Assembly: GCA_003281585.1 (NCBI GenBank)
Contig: QCBN01000001.1
Location: 232,247-296,246, forward strand
Source: Prochlorococcus sp. AG-347-I15
Lineage (GTDB): Bacteria > Cyanobacteriota > Cyanobacteriia > PCC-6307 > Cyanobiaceae
Length of the DNA: 64,000 bases
Direction: 5' to 3'
The notes below the pieces were generated by a model that was not told the origin of the DNA, searched no databases, and was given only the letters and a program-made list of their open reading frames with translations. The position numbers and the translations under genes were made by a program. How positions within the stretch are numbered: the stretch's first letter is position 1; every line of letters starts with the position of its first letter. Positions 27,380 to 38,033 of the stretch are shown piece after piece.

Positions 27380-27657
27380 TACAACAATCTCCTGTTATGC
27401 GTATATGCATTTCATGTAGAAAAACATATGACAGAAAAAATCTTTTAAAGATCACCAAAGATCATAAAGAAGGCATTATGTTTCAAAAAGGAATGGGGAG
27501 ATCAGCTTACATCTGCAAGTCTAGAAAATGTTACTCAGATTCTAAGATCAAAAAAAAGCTTCAAAAAGCTTTAAAAACATTTTTAGAACCAGAATTTATT
27601 GAAATTTTTGAAAAAGAAATTACAAGCTACAATGTCCTTACCAATAAAGGAATATAA
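27376..27657 (+). CDS. ylxR: YlxR family RNA-binding protein (RnpM-like)
   Basis: This small basic protein of 93 residues carries the YlxR signature MRICISCRKTYDRKNLLKI, a GRSAYICKS block and a lysine-rich helix. YlxR sits between nusA and infB in many bacteria, and recent work links it to RNase P. The GTG start at 27376 overlaps the nusA stop by 4 bp. An ATG twelve codons in (27412), directly before RICISCRK, may be the true start, because family members often begin there. Confidence 0.9.
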   Translation: MIQQSPVMRICISCRKTYDRKNLLKITKDHKEGIMFQKGMGRSAYICKSRKCYSDSKIKKKLQKALKTFLEPEFIEIFEKEITSYNVLTNKGI

Positions 27658-27699
27658 TTAAAATAAATTCGCTTTCAAAAAGAGTACAAATCAGACTAA

Positions 27700-30600
27700 A
27701 TGACTATCAGCGATAAAATCAGAATTTACGAACTTTCCAGAGACTTAAATCTGGAAAATAAAGATATATTGGATGCAGCTCAAAAACTATCAATTTCAGT
27801 TAAAAGCCATAGCAGTTCTATTAGTTCAGAAGATGCAAAAAAAATAACAAATCTTATTAACAAAAAGAATTCAGATAAAAAAATACTTTCAATTAATAAA
27901 CCCTCAATAAAAAAAGATAATCACAAACAAAACAAAGAAGATAAATTTCCTATTATCTCCTCTAGAAAAGGTGAACCTCTCAGAGATAATTTAAACAAAA
28001 AGCCATTATTGATAAAGCCTCTGAATAAGCCCGAGGGTCTTAAAAAAAATTTAAATCAATCTACAAATTCCAATAAGCCCAATATTATTAATAGTTCAAA
28101 ATCTCAAACAAATCCTAATAATCAAAATATAAAGAGCAGGCCTTTACAAAATTACAGTGAAGATAAAAAAACTTTCTTTGATAAAACAAACCCACCTATA
28201 AAAAGTCCTGCAAAACCTCCTATTCAACTGATTGCAAAGCCTAAAAATATAAATAATAATGTTAAATCTAATGAATCTTCTAATAACATCTACAATTCAG
28301 CTGAAAAAAGAAAACTATCAAAGAAACCTGATCAAATTACGAACAAATCTAAAGCGAATAATATTATTAATACCCCTGAGCTCGTAGGGGCTCCAATAAG
28401 AAGGGACGAATCTCTTAAGCAAAATAATAAGAGAAACATTTCTTTTAAACAAACTGCTTCCAATAGTCCTGGTGCTCCCAACAGACCTGGCATTCCAAAT
28501 AGACCTGGTGCAGCCAATAGACCTGGCATTTCAAATAAGGCCGGATTGAGAAACAGACCATCAGATCAAGGTAGGTCTGGCTCCTTTAATAAACAAGCCA
28601 ATCCCAATAGACCAGGGGCTCCCAATAGACCAGGGGCTCCCAATAGATCTGGCTCCTTTAATAGGCAAGTCAATTCCAATAGACCAGGGGCTCCCAGCAG
28701 ACCTGGCATGCCAAACAGGCCTGGCTCTAAGTTTAATGGCCAGAAGTCTTCTGGAATTAGGAAACCAGTATCACCTAATGAACTTTTGCAACTTCAAAAA
28801 ACCAATAAATCGGAGAAGGACAAAAAAGGTATAGATACTAAAGAAAAACAAAATATAGAGTCACCTAAACACAAGGTGAAAGCTCCTAACAGTCGTCCAA
28901 ATTCTACCCCGAGTTCCAAAAAACCGCCTCATAGAGGATTTTCTAATAGTTCAAAAAAGCCAGGAAATACTGACTGGGACGATAGTGCAAAACTAGAAGC
29001 TTTAAGAAATAAAAATCCCCAGAAACAAAGACAGAAAGTTCATATTATTGGAGAAAATGATGATTCATTAACATCTGAAACTAGTGGGTATTCAGGTGAA
29101 AAAATTTCAATATTATCAGCTAGCTTGGCGCGTCCAAAGAAAGATAAGTCTGATGAGCCTAAGTCTCAAAAATCTATAAAACAATTTAAGAAGAAGAAAA
29201 AAGAAACTACAAGGCAAAGGCAGAAAAGAAGGGCTATGGAATTAAAGGCTGCTAAAGAGGCTAAGCAAGTAAGGCCTGAAATGATAATAGTCCCTGAAGA
29301 TAATTTAACAGTTCAAGAATTGGCTGATAAATTAAGCCTTGAGAGTTCTGAAATAATCAAATCTCTTTTCTTTAAAGGAATAACGGCAACAGTTACTCAA
29401 TCACTTGACTTAGCAACTATCGAAACAGTAGCAGAAGAATTTGGAGTTCCTGTTTTGCAAGATGATGTTCAAGAAGCTGCTGAGAAAACAGTAGAGATGA
29501 TTGAGTCTAATGATCTTGATAGTCTAGTAAAAAGACCACCTGTTATCACAGTTATGGGTCATGTAGATCATGGCAAAACTAGTCTTTTAGATTCCATTAG
29601 AGAATCAAGAGTAGCATCTGGAGAAGCGGGAGGAATTACTCAACATATAGGAGCTTATCAAGTTGAATTTGAACATGAATCTAAAAAGAAAAAATTAACT
29701 TTTCTTGATACCCCTGGGCATGAAGCCTTTACGGCAATGAGAGCAAGGGGTACAAAAGTGACTGATGTAGCCGTTCTAGTAGTAGCAGCAGATGATGGTT
29801 GCAGACCTCAAACACTTGAGGCTATCAGTCATGCAAGAGCAGCAAAAGTGCCAATCGTTGTTGCAATAAATAAAATTGATAAGGAAGGAGCATCTCCAGA
29901 AAGAGTAAAGCAAGAACTATCGGAAAAAGACTTAATTGCTGAAGATTGGGGAGGAGATACTGTGATGGTTCCGGTGAGTGCAATCAAAAAACAAAATATT
30001 GAAAAATTGCTAGAAATGATTTTGTTAGTTTCAGAAGTTGAAGATCTACAAGCTAACCCCAACAGATCGGCCAAAGGTACCGTCATTGAAGCCCATTTAG
30101 ATAAAGCCAAAGGACCTGTAGCTACTTTGCTAGTACAAAATGGCACATTAAAATCTGGAGATGTTTTAGCTGCAGGTTCTGTCCTTGGAAAAATTAGAGC
30201 AATGGTTGATGAACATGGTAATCGAATCAAAGAAGCAGGGCCTTCCTTCCCAGTAGAAGCATTAGGATTCAGTGAAGTACCAACAGCAGGTGATGAATTT
30301 GAAGTCTACTCGGATGAAAAAACTGCTCGAGCTATTGTTGGAGAAAGAGCCACAGATGCCAGAGTGACAAAATTAGCTCAGCAAATGGCTTCTAAAAGAG
30401 TAAGCTTATCCTCCTTATCAAATCAAGCAAATGATGGCGAATTAAAAGAGTTAAACTTAATTCTTAAAGCCGATGTTCAAGGTAGTGTTGAAGCGATATT
30501 GGGATCACTAGAACAATTACCAAAAAATGAGGTTCAAGTAAGAGTTTTACTTTCTGCTCCAGGAGAAATAACTGAGACAGATATAGACCTCGCTGCTGCA

Positions 30601-31059
30601 TCAGGATCAGTAATCATTGGGTTTAACACCTCATTAGCCTCTGGAGCAAAAAGAGCAGCTGATGCCAATAATGTTGATATAAGAGAATATGAAGTAATCT
30701 ATAAACTCCTTGAAGATATTCAGTTGGCTATGGAAGGTTTACTTGAACCCGATCTTGTCGAAGAATCATTAGGTAAGGCTGAAGTTAGAGCAACTTTCGC
30801 AGTTGGTAAAGGAGCTATTGCAGGCTGTTATATACAAACTGGAAAGTTACAACGAAATTGTTCTCTGAGAGTTATTAGATCAGATAAGGTAATTTTTGAA
30901 GGGAATTTAGACTCTCTAAAAAGGTCTAAGGACGATGTTAAAGAGGTAAATACAGGATTTGAATGTGGAGTGGGCTGTGATAAATTCTCTTCTTGGAATG
31001 AAGGAGACATAATCGAAGCATTCAAATTTGTCACTAAAAAAAGGACATTAACCAAATAA
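27700..31059 (+). CDS. infB: Translation initiation factor IF-2
   Basis: The C-terminal half is a canonical IF-2 GTPase: G1 [14 protein letters not shown] (about residue 621), the [10 protein letters not shown] switch, [15 protein letters not shown] and the following beta-barrel and fMet-tRNA-binding domains. IF-2 brings initiator tRNA to the 30S subunit. The N-terminal half of about 530 residues is low-complexity, Asn/Lys/Ser/Pro-rich. It contains a block of N-R-P-G-A-P-type repeats (about residues 254-345) and an arginine/lysine stretch before the N2 domain. At 1119 residues it is long for the family, as in other cyanobacteria. Confidence 0.97.
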   Translation: MTISDKIRIYELSRDLNLENKDILDAAQKLSISVKSHSSSISSEDAKKITNLINKKNSDKKILSINKPSIKKDNHKQNKEDKFPIISSRKGEPLRDNLNKKPLLIKPLNKPEGLKKNLNQSTNSNKPNIINSSKSQTNPNNQNIKSRPLQNYSEDKKTFFDKTNPPIKSPAKPPIQLIAKPKNINNNVKSNESSNNIYNSAEKRKLSKKPDQITNKSKANNIINTPELVGAPIRRDESLKQNNKRNISFKQTASNSPGAPNRPGIPNRPGAANRPGISNKAGLRNRPSDQGRSGSFNKQANPNRPGAPNRPGAPNRSGSFNRQVNSNRPGAPSRPGMPNRPGSKFNGQKSSGIRKPVSPNELLQLQKTNKSEKDKKGIDTKEKQNIESPKHKVKAPNSRPNSTPSSKKPPHRGFSNSSKKPGNTDWDDSAKLEALRNKNPQKQRQKVHIIGENDDSLTSETSGYSGEKISILSASLARPKKDKSDEPKSQKSIKQFKKKKKETTRQRQKRRAMELKAAKEAKQVRPEMIIVPEDNLTVQELADKLSLESSEIIKSLFFKGITATVTQSLDLATIETVAEEFGVPVLQDDVQEAAEKTVEMIESNDLDSLVKRPPVITVMGHVDHGKTSLLDSIRESRVASGEAGGITQHIGAYQVEFEHESKKKKLTFLDTPGHEAFTAMRARGTKVTDVAVLVVAADDGCRPQTLEAISHARAAKVPIVVAINKIDKEGASPERVKQELSEKDLIAEDWGGDTVMVPVSAIKKQNIEKLLEMILLVSEVEDLQANPNRSAKGTVIEAHLDKAKGPVATLLVQNGTLKSGDVLAAGSVLGKIRAMVDEHGNRIKEAGPSFPVEALGFSEVPTAGDEFEVYSDEKTARAIVGERATDARVTKLAQQMASKRVSLSSLSNQANDGELKELNLILKADVQGSVEAILGSLEQLPKNEVQVRVLLSAPGEITETDIDLAAASGSVIIGFNTSLASGAKRAADANNVDIREYEVIYKLLEDIQLAMEGLLEPDLVEESLGKAEVRATFAVGKGAIAGCYIQTGKLQRNCSLRVIRSDKVIFEGNLDSLKRSKDDVKEVNTGFECGVGCDKFSSWNEGDIIEAFKFVTKKRTLTK
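28460..28735 (+). repeat. Tandem RPG-type repeat inside infB
   Basis: The DNA encodes repeated Asn-Arg-Pro-Gly-Ala-Pro units. Within it are two tandem copies of a 72-bp (24-codon) unit, 28574-28645 and 28646-28717. Each begins with Gly-Ser-Phe-Asn and shares an 18-bp core that occurs three times in the block. The repeat keeps the reading frame, so copy-number change would lengthen or shorten the IF-2 linker without breaking it. Confidence 0.85.
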
Positions 31060-31072
31060 TTAAATATTTAAC

Positions 31073-31312
31073 TTATAGATCTTTATTTCGGTCAAGAATT
31101 AATAAAGTAGGAAATAGTATACAAGCACCAAATTGTATGAGAAGGTTATTTTGCTGAAATTCACTACCGCTTGCAATCTTGGAGAGCATTATTATAAGTC
31201 CCAAAAATGCCGAACCACTAAAAGCTATCCATAATATTCTTCTTAATCCCTTGAAAGGAGTCTGGGATTCCATTAATAATTTCTTTTTTAATTCAGGATC
31301 AATTTTTGACAT
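31073..31312 (-). CDS. DUF3493 / LPA3-like small membrane protein
   Basis: This 79-residue protein begins MSKIDPELKKKLL. It contains ESQTPFKGLRRILWIAFSGSAFLGLIIML, then a second hydrophobic stretch (LLIQFGACILFPTLLILD), so two membrane spans are likely. The wording fits DUF3493, the family related to plant LPA3 (low PSII accumulation). I start at ATG 31312 rather than the TTG four codons upstream (31324). A role in photosystem II assembly is inferred from the plant family only. It converges on infB with a 13-bp gap. Confidence 0.75.
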   Translation of the reverse strand: MSKIDPELKKKLLMESQTPFKGLRRILWIAFSGSAFLGLIIMLSKIASGSEFQQNNLLIQFGACILFPTLLILDRNKDL

Positions 31313-31366
31313 AAATTCTTGCAATTATAAAATTAAGTTTATATGAAAAATTAAATATTTAATATT

Positions 31367-31438
31367 GCCGGTATAGCTCAGCGGTAGAGCAACTGTCTCG
31401 TAAACAGTGGGTCATTGGTTCAATTCCAATTATCGGCA
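31367..31438 (+). tRNA. trnT: tRNA-Thr (anticodon CGT)
   Basis: This is a complete 72-nt cloverleaf. The acceptor arms GCCGGTA and TATCGGC pair with one G-T wobble. The D-arm is TAGCTCAGCGGTAGAGC. The anticodon stem ACTGT/ACAGT closes the 7-base loop CTCGTAA, so the anticodon is CGT and it reads ACG. The T-arm contains GGTTCAATTCC. The discriminator base is A at 31438, and CCA is not encoded. It is the only tRNA I found in the window. Confidence 0.97.
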
Positions 31439-31570
31439 CTTAAAAAGCATATTAAAACTAAAATGATTAATAATATTTTCGTGAGTATTATCTTAGAATT
31501 TTTAATTTCTCCAAATTAGTAATAAAGTAGTTAGATTCTTAGAGAAAATAAACTCATTAAATTTCATGAC

Positions 31571-33190
31571 ATGAATTTTAATTTGAAGTTCGAAAAATTA
31601 AATAAAAAAAATAACCATAGAAAGTATTATGGGAAAATCCTAACCGTAAGATTGCCATGTAATCCAATATTTCCCATAGGACCTATTTATTTAGCAGACC
31701 ATATTCACAAATGTTTTCCAGATATAGAGCAGCAATTCATTGATCTAGCAATAATTCCATCTGATAAAGTTTCCAAATGTTTATCTAGAAAGATTGATCA
31801 ATTTAGACCACATCTAATCATTTTTTCATGGAGAGATATACAAATTTATGCACCTGTTGATGGTAGAAGTGGAAATCCCTTACAAAACTCTTTTGAAGTT
31901 TTCTACTCAAAAAATATCCTTAAAAAAATTAGAGGTTCCTGGGGAGGATTAAAATTAATTGCATCTCATTATGGAGAAATATATAGAAATACTTCTTTAG
32001 TCAAGATGGGACTAAAAAGAGCACAAAAATACAACGAAAATGTAAAAATAATTTTAGGTGGTGGAGCTGTTAGTGTCTTCTATGAACAATTGGGGAATCT
32101 ACTTCCAAAAGGAACTGTTATTTCAGTTGGAGAGGGAGAAAATCTCATTGAAAAAATCATTAGAGGAGATTCAATAGAAGAAGAAAGATGTTACATTGCT
32201 GGACAAAAACCTCGTAACAAATTAATACATGAACAACCTTCGGGCACTGTCAAAACTGCCTGCAATTACAAATATATTAAATCAATATGGCCTGAATTCA
32301 ATTGGTATATAGAAGGTGGAGAATACTACGTAGGGGTTCAAACAAAAAGAGGTTGTCCTCATAATTGTTGTTTCTGTGTTTACACAGTCGTGGAGGGAAA
32401 GCAGGTTCGCGTTAATCCTGTTAACGAAATAATCAAAGAAATGAAGCAATTATATGATCTTGGCGTAAGGGGATTTTGGTTCACTGATGCACAGTTTATT
32501 CCAGCCAAAAAACATATTGAAGATGCAAAAACACTTTTACAAGCAATTAAGGATCAAGGCTGGGACGATATTAATTGGGCTGCATACATCAGAGCAGATA
32601 ATATTGATGCTGAGCTAGCTAAGCTTATGGTTGAAACAGGTATGAGCTATTTTGAAATAGGTATCACGTCGGGGTCTCAAGAACTGGTGAGAAAAATGAG
32701 ATTAGCGTATGACCTTGAAACTGTATTAAATAATTGCAGAATGCTAGTCAAATCTGGTTTTAAGAATCATGTTTCAGTCAATTATTCATTCAATGTTTTT
32801 GATGAAACGCCTAGCACTATAAGACAAACAATTGCTTACCATAGAGAATTAGAAAATATTTTTGGTAAAGGCTTAGTTGATCCAGCTATATTCTTTATAG
32901 GTTTGCAACCTCACACTCTTCTAGAGAAGTACGCTTTGGAACATAAAATTTTGAAGCCAAATTATAATCCAATGAGCATGATGCCCTGGACAGCGAGGAA
33001 GCTTCTTTGGAATCCAGGCTCATTAGGGAAAAAACTTGGTCAGGTTTGCTTAGAAGCTTTTGATAATAAAGAAGATGAATTTGGCAAAACAGTTATAGAC
33101 ATTCTTGAGAGAGAATATGGGAAGTCCTCCTTAAAAGAATCTTTAAAAGTCCGTCCCTTATCAGAAAGGAAATTTGCTCATTCTAAATAA
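31571..33190 (+). CDS. B12-binding-type radical SAM protein (PSII high-light acclimation family)
   Basis: The 539-residue protein has an N-terminal cobalamin-binding-like region (TVRLPCNPIFPIGPIYLADHI, then IILGGGAVSVFYEQL and ISVGEGENLIEKI). A radical SAM core with C262-x3-C266-x2-C269 (KRGCPHNCCFCVYT) and a C-terminal extension follow. I recall this cyanobacterial family being annotated as a photosystem II high-light-acclimation radical SAM protein; the substrate and reaction are unknown. The cluster motif is direct evidence; the name is from memory. It is a single gene, 133 bp after tRNA-Thr, and it converges on clpS. Confidence 0.85.
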   Translation: MNFNLKFEKLNKKNNHRKYYGKILTVRLPCNPIFPIGPIYLADHIHKCFPDIEQQFIDLAIIPSDKVSKCLSRKIDQFRPHLIIFSWRDIQIYAPVDGRSGNPLQNSFEVFYSKNILKKIRGSWGGLKLIASHYGEIYRNTSLVKMGLKRAQKYNENVKIILGGGAVSVFYEQLGNLLPKGTVISVGEGENLIEKIIRGDSIEEERCYIAGQKPRNKLIHEQPSGTVKTACNYKYIKSIWPEFNWYIEGGEYYVGVQTKRGCPHNCCFCVYTVVEGKQVRVNPVNEIIKEMKQLYDLGVRGFWFTDAQFIPAKKHIEDAKTLLQAIKDQGWDDINWAAYIRADNIDAELAKLMVETGMSYFEIGITSGSQELVRKMRLAYDLETVLNNCRMLVKSGFKNHVSVNYSFNVFDETPSTIRQTIAYHRELENIFGKGLVDPAIFFIGLQPHTLLEKYALEHKILKPNYNPMSMMPWTARKLLWNPGSLGKKLGQVCLEAFDNKEDEFGKTVIDILEREYGKSSLKESLKVRPLSERKFAHSK

Positions 33191-33205
33191 TAAATCCAAC
33201 CGTTA

Positions 33206-33523
33206 TCAATCCTCTTTCTCAATTGAACTTGAAATTCCTTTAGATTTTAATGATTCTGAGTAGAATTCTGCAGGCTCTAAATCACAAACAATTACCAAAC
33301 CTATACCCGTATTATGTGCCTCAAGCATTATCGCGATAGCATCTTGCTCGCTTAATTGCGGCACAACTTCTCGTAGTGAAATAGTTACATACTCCATAGA
33401 ATTAACTGGGTCATTATGAAGTAAAACCTTATATTTTGGAGATTTATTTTTTAATTCAGCAGGTTTCTTTTCAATCACTGCTGAATTATTACTTACACTT
33501 TGTTCTGACTTTATAGATAGCAT
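33206..33523 (-). CDS. clpS: ATP-dependent Clp protease adaptor ClpS
   Basis: This 105-residue protein has a disordered N-terminal tail and then the ClpS fold: YKVLLHNDPVNSMEYV, with the N-degron-binding Asn-Asp pair, and IMLEAHNTGIGLVIVCDLEPAEFYSESLKSKG. It delivers N-end-rule substrates to ClpAP or ClpCP. Cyanobacteria often have two ClpS forms; I cannot decide which this is. It lies 33 bp downstream of dapL on the same strand. Confidence 0.93.
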   Translation of the reverse strand: MLSIKSEQSVSNNSAVIEKKPAELKNKSPKYKVLLHNDPVNSMEYVTISLREVVPQLSEQDAIAIMLEAHNTGIGLVIVCDLEPAEFYSESLKSKGISSSIEKED

Positions 33524-33556
33524 TAAAATTTTTTAGATTCTAAGTGGTACTAATTA

Positions 33557-34783
33557 TTATATATTAATTATTCTTTCCATTGCATCAATGACGTTTGATC
33601 GTGAGTTAAATGCTGACAAACGAAAATAACCCTCTCCTGACAATCCAAAACCGCTACCAGGTGTACCCACTACACTAACTTTTTGAAGAAGGAAATCAAA
33701 AAAGTCCCAAGATGTCATTTTATCAGGAACTTTGATCCAGATATAAGGAGCATTGTCCCCTCCGTATACTTTATACCCAGAAGCCTGTAATTTATTTTTC
33801 ATAATTTTTGCATTTTCCATATAAAAATCAATTAAATCTCTAACCTCTTTCTTTCCTTCAAGAGAGTAAACTGCCTCTGCTCCTCTCTGTACGATATAAC
33901 TTACTCCATTGAATTTTGTAGATTGTCTTCTATTCCAAAGAGACCATAAATCTATTTCCTCATTATTTAAACTATAACCTATGAGATTTTTAGGTATTAC
34001 TGTAAACGCACATCTTACTCCTGTGAATCCTGCATTCTTTGAAAAAGATCTAAATTCTATAGCACAATCTTTAGCACCCTCAATCTCATATATTGAATGA
34101 GGAATATCCTTATCTTGAATGAAAGCTTCATAAGCTGCATCAAAAAGAATTAAAGATTTATTTTTAAGAGCATAGTCGACCCACTTTTGTAATTCTTTTT
34201 TAGATATGGTTGCTCCAGTAGGATTATTTGGAAAACAAAGATATAAAATATCAACTTTATTTTTAGGTAGTTCTGGCAGGAAGCTATTTTCCTCGTTTAT
34301 TGCAAGATATGTCAATCCTTGGTAAGTACCATTTTCAAGAACATCCCCAGTTCTTCCCGTCATAACGTTACTGTCTACATAAACAGGGTAAACAGGATCA
34401 GTAACAGCAATTGAATTATCTTCGCCAAGAATATCTAAAATGTTGCTACTATCGCATTTAGAACCATCTGAAACAAATATTTCTTCAGGTAAAATTTTAC
34501 ATCCTCTTGAAAGATAATCATGCTCAGATATTTTTTCTCTTAGCCAAGAATAACCTTGTTCTGGTCCATAACCCCTAAAACCTTCATTTGTTCCCATATC
34601 ATTTAAAGCTTTACTCATAGCATCTCTGCAGGCTTTGGGCAGTGGTTCTGTAACATCTCCTATTCCCAGCTTAATTATGTCTGAACTGTTATTTGATTGA
34701 GAAAATATTTTTACCCTTTTAGCAATTTCAGGAAATAAATAGCCTGCTTTGAGTTTTAAATAATTTTTGTTTACTTGAACCAC
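33557..34783 (-). CDS. dapL: LL-diaminopimelate aminotransferase
   Basis: This is a class I/II PLP aminotransferase of 408 residues. It converts tetrahydrodipicolinate directly to LL-diaminopimelate, the plant/cyanobacterial short cut in lysine and peptidoglycan synthesis. Visible features are the opening [46 protein letters not shown] and the PLP lysine in [18 protein letters not shown]. Translation starts at GTG 34783. It is divergent from rne with a 293-bp spacer. Confidence 0.95.
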   Translation of the reverse strand: MVQVNKNYLKLKAGYLFPEIAKRVKIFSQSNNSSDIIKLGIGDVTEPLPKACRDAMSKALNDMGTNEGFRGYGPEQGYSWLREKISEHDYLSRGCKILPEEIFVSDGSKCDSSNILDILGEDNSIAVTDPVYPVYVDSNVMTGRTGDVLENGTYQGLTYLAINEENSFLPELPKNKVDILYLCFPNNPTGATISKKELQKWVDYALKNKSLILFDAAYEAFIQDKDIPHSIYEIEGAKDCAIEFRSFSKNAGFTGVRCAFTVIPKNLIGYSLNNEEIDLWSLWNRRQSTKFNGVSYIVQRGAEAVYSLEGKKEVRDLIDFYMENAKIMKNKLQASGYKVYGGDNAPYIWIKVPDKMTSWDFFDFLLQKVSVVGTPGSGFGLSGEGYFRLSAFNSRSNVIDAMERIINI

Positions 34784-34937
34784 TTTAAATAAAAAAAATT
34801 AACCAATTTAAGGATAAAGGATCAACGTGCCTTAGTGGTGATTAGATGTTAATATTATTGTAGTTATGATTAAACTAAGAAATAATCATGGCTATGAATT
34901 TAATTTCAAATAAATTAAAACTCGTCTAAAGCTTTAC

Positions 34938-34962
34938 AAATAGCAAAACATAATTGCTATTT
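34938..34962 (+). promoter_or_regulatory. Stem-loop in the likely rne leader
   Basis: AAATAGCAA and TTGCTATTT form a 9-bp stem with a 7-base loop, 115 bp before the rne start. The 293-bp dapL-rne spacer holds no gene and is U-rich on the rne strand. Cyanobacterial rne messages are known to be controlled through AU-rich leaders by RNase E itself. This hairpin is a candidate element, but the transcript start is not known here. Confidence 0.4.
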
Positions 34963-35076
34963 ACTTTAATTTAAAAGTACATAATACAGCTATAAAAAAT
35001 TGTTTACTTAAAAGATAAAAATTTAACTCTTTACTTTAGATGATTTCCAAAATTCAAACCATTCAGAATCAATTAT

Positions 35077-36903
35077 ATGTCTCAGCAAATTATTATCGCT
35101 GAGCAGGCTCGAATTGCAGCACTACTCACAGATGATCGAGTTGATGAATTAATCGTCGCACAAGGCCAATATCAAATTGGCGATATTTTTTTAGGAACAG
35201 TTGAAAATGTTCTCCCTGGCATTGATGCCGCTTTCATAAATATTGGTGAAAGTGATAAAAATGGATTCATCCATGTATCAGATTTAGGTCCATTAAAACT
35301 CAAGAAGGGAACATTAGGAATAACTGAACTACTAGAACCGAAACAAAAAGTTCTTGTACAGGTAATTAAAGAACCTACAGGATCTAAAGGTCCCAGACTT
35401 ACCGGGAGTATTTCAATACCTGGAAAGTACTTGATATTTCAACCATATGGCCAGGGAGTAAATATCTCCAGGAAAATTAATACAGAAACAGAGCGAAACC
35501 GCTTGAAAGCTCTAGGGGTTTTAATTAAACCAACTAGTACAGGATTGCTATTTAGAACAGAAGCAGAAAAGATTAAAGAAGAACTACTTATTGAAGATTT
35601 AGAAAAATTAATTCAACAATGGGAAAATATCTTACAAGTTTCTGAGACTTTTAATCCACCAAATTTAATTAAAAGAGATGATGATTTCTCTTTAAAGATT
35701 TTAAGAGATCATATTAAATCATCCACTAAAAGCATAATTATTGATAGTAAATTGTCAGTTGAACGGGCAAAAGATTTCTTAACCAATTATGAATCTAATG
35801 TAGATATTGAATTTCATGATAAAGATTTAAACCAACATATATTAGAAAAATACGAAATTACGAAAACAATTCAAAAAGCTCTTCAACCGCGGGTAGATCT
35901 TCCTTCGGGAGGTTATATAATTATCGAACCAACTGAAGCTTTAACAGTAATTGATGTAAACTCTGGATCATTTACAAGATCAGCTAACTCAAGACAGACT
36001 GTTTTGTGGACAAATTGCGAAGCAGCTGTTGAAATATCAAGACAACTGAAATTAAGAAATATTGGCGGAGTTATCATAGTAGATTTTATTGATATGGAAT
36101 CGAGACGAGATCAATTCCAGTTACTTGAGCATTTTACTTCAGCAATAAAAGATGATTCTGCTAGGCCTCAGATAGCTCAGCTTACTGAATTAGGTTTAGT
36201 TGAATTAACAAGGAAAAGACAAGGTCAAAATATATATGAATTATTCGGGAAAAAATGTTGTTCTTGCAATGGTACAGGCATTGAAGAAAATCAATTAAAT
36301 TTTGAAATTTCTAACCTGAAACTTAAAAATATTGAAGAAAAGCCTCCTAAATTAAATAATATAAAACCTTTAGATATAAGTGCTTCTAAATCCAATTATA
36401 AGCAGGAAAAAATAGATGAAAAGGAATTACTAAATACCAAGAATTTAAGTAAAGAGGATTCTTCTATTAAAAAAGAAAATGATAATGATGATTCGAATAT
36501 ATCAAATTCGAAAGATAAAAATATAGTTACCGTTGATCTTACTAATGATGAAAAAATTGTTTTCAGTTACTTAGGTATTAATCCACTAATAAAGTTAGGG
36601 AAAGAATATCTAACTAGTAATAATTTCGTTAGTTTAAAGGATGATAGTAAGGAAAAGGAAAAAAATTTAGATAATAAAAAAACAACAAAAGGAAAAAGAG
36701 TTAAAAAAATATCAAAATCTAGAGAACTTGAAGAGATAGCGATTACTATCGAAGAAAATGTAAATTCCAATGATGAAGCAACAAAAAAAACCAATGAGAA
36801 TAAAGAAGCCATATCTTTAGATCAAAAGGTTGAAAGTGAACTAAAAGATGATATGAACAATGCAAGAAAAAAAAGGAGAAGATCTTCGGCAGGTATTGAA
36901 TAA
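35077..36903 (+). CDS. rne: Ribonuclease E/G
   Basis: This endoribonuclease initiates mRNA decay and processes rRNA and tRNA. It has an S1 domain near residues 35-110, a DNase I-like catalytic part with aspartates in [11 protein letters not shown] (about D292) and [11 protein letters not shown] (about D336), and the zinc-link CxxC in [10 protein letters not shown] (about residue 394). The C-terminal 200 residues are charged and low-complexity. They end in a basic [11 protein letters not shown] stretch, like the short non-catalytic tail of cyanobacterial RNase E. It overlaps the annotated rnhB start by 44 bp. Confidence 0.95.
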   Translation: MSQQIIIAEQARIAALLTDDRVDELIVAQGQYQIGDIFLGTVENVLPGIDAAFINIGESDKNGFIHVSDLGPLKLKKGTLGITELLEPKQKVLVQVIKEPTGSKGPRLTGSISIPGKYLIFQPYGQGVNISRKINTETERNRLKALGVLIKPTSTGLLFRTEAEKIKEELLIEDLEKLIQQWENILQVSETFNPPNLIKRDDDFSLKILRDHIKSSTKSIIIDSKLSVERAKDFLTNYESNVDIEFHDKDLNQHILEKYEITKTIQKALQPRVDLPSGGYIIIEPTEALTVIDVNSGSFTRSANSRQTVLWTNCEAAVEISRQLKLRNIGGVIIVDFIDMESRRDQFQLLEHFTSAIKDDSARPQIAQLTELGLVELTRKRQGQNIYELFGKKCCSCNGTGIEENQLNFEISNLKLKNIEEKPPKLNNIKPLDISASKSNYKQEKIDEKELLNTKNLSKEDSSIKKENDNDDSNISNSKDKNIVTVDLTNDEKIVFSYLGINPLIKLGKEYLTSNNFVSLKDDSKEKEKNLDNKKTTKGKRVKKISKSRELEEIAITIEENVNSNDEATKKTNENKEAISLDQKVESELKDDMNNARKKRRRSSAGIE

Positions 36904-37477
36904 ATTATATGAAGTTGGAATGGATGAAGTCGGAAGGGGAGCAATTTTTGGTCCAGTTTTCTCAGCAGTTGTAGTATTAACTAAAAAAAATAAATTTACT
37001 CTAAAAAAATTTGGAGTAATGGATAGTAAAAAATTAACTCCCAAAAAAAGAAATTCCCTTTTTCCAAAAATTTTATTACTTTCTAAAGATTATGGAATTG
37101 GACAATCCTCAGTTAGAGAAATAGATAAGCTCGGTATCAGAGTTGCAACTGAACTCTCAATGATAAGAGCTTTAAAAAAATTAAAAGAGAAACCATCTGA
37201 ACTATTGATTGATGGCCCATTATTGTTAAGACCATGGGACGGAATTCAAAAAAATATAGTATCAGGAGACTCGAAATTAACATCAATATCTGCAGCGAGC
37301 ATAATTGCAAAAGTATCTCGCGATAATCTAATGGAAAGTTTAGAAAAGAAATATTCAGGATACTTAATATTTAAAAATAAAGGATATGGAACTAAAGAGC
37401 ATCTTTCAAGTCTCAAAGATAATGGAATAACTAATCTGCATAGAAAAAGTTTTTTACAGAAATTAAATCTTGTTTGA
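36860..37477 (+). CDS. rnhB: Ribonuclease HII
   Basis: This enzyme removes RNA from RNA-DNA hybrids and single ribonucleotides from DNA. The catalytic motif is VGMDEVGRG near the start; [11 protein letters not shown] and the later [21 protein letters not shown] block also fit. Its 205 residues are typical. The first ATG (36860) lies 44 bp inside rne. A TTG at 36896 would cut the overlap to 8 bp and still leave NKLYEV before the catalytic strand, so it is a serious alternative. It converges on the DUF1997 gene with a 15-bp 3' overlap. Confidence 0.93.
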   Translation: MQEKKGEDLRQVLNKLYEVGMDEVGRGAIFGPVFSAVVVLTKKNKFTLKKFGVMDSKKLTPKKRNSLFPKILLLSKDYGIGQSSVREIDKLGIRVATELSMIRALKKLKEKPSELLIDGPLLLRPWDGIQKNIVSGDSKLTSISAASIIAKVSRDNLMESLEKKYSGYLIFKNKGYGTKEHLSSLKDNGITNLHRKSFLQKLNLV

Positions 37478-37981
37478 TTCACACCATTCAAAAAAATCTT
37501 TAACCAATTGCTGTTGAACTCTTGTCTTTATTCCCAATAAAATCCCATTTAATACCGAATGACCAGTAGATTCTAAAATTTTCTTTGGTACTAGCTTTAA
37601 AATAGGGGGTTGGCTTACAGATACCCCTAGAAGCGCCTCACCCTCTAATCCAATATTAGTTGCTTCCAAATTTGCTTTCAAAATAAGATTGAAGTCATCT
37701 ATCATCCCCAAACCATCCAATTTGCTCTCAAGAGCACTCATTTTTAAAATTCCATTTTTATTCTCTACCGCGATGGAAACAACAGGGTTAATATCTAATT
37801 GGAAAACCTTAAAACTTGTTACTGTATACTTATACTTACCTTGCCCTTCAGGTAATAATTTTTTGGAGTCAAGCATTGCTCCAACAACTCTTTCTTCTTC
37901 CAAAAGATACTTAGAAAGAAATTCTTTATTTCTTGTTACAGAAAGCCTTAGTTTCTGTTTAGCATTAAAAGACAATAGCAT
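37463..37981 (-). CDS. DUF1997 family protein
   Basis: This 172-residue protein is of a cyanobacterial/plant family of unknown function (DUF1997). The clues are an all-beta central part ([25 protein letters not shown]) and the closing [37 protein letters not shown]. No catalytic motif or signal peptide is visible. It is on the minus strand between rnhB and pheA and divergent from pheA by 52 bp. The family call is from memory. Confidence 0.7.
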   Translation of the reverse strand: MLLSFNAKQKLRLSVTRNKEFLSKYLLEEERVVGAMLDSKKLLPEGQGKYKYTVTSFKVFQLDINPVVSIAVENKNGILKMSALESKLDGLGMIDDFNLILKANLEATNIGLEGEALLGVSVSQPPILKLVPKKILESTGHSVLNGILLGIKTRVQQQLVKDFFEWCESNKI

Positions 37982-38033
37982 TTTCTATATCCCTCCAATG
38001 CTTATTTGATCTCTTTTTTTCTTAAAGTTAATC

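Noticed and set aside
28332..28529. 65-residue minus-strand frame rich in Gly-Leu-Pro ([14 protein letters not shown])
   Set aside because: It is the complement of the infB N-R-P-G repeats; the pattern is a by-product of the repeat.
29829..30230. 133-residue minus-strand frame
   Set aside because: It is antisense to the IF-2 GTPase domain and explained by codon bias of that gene.
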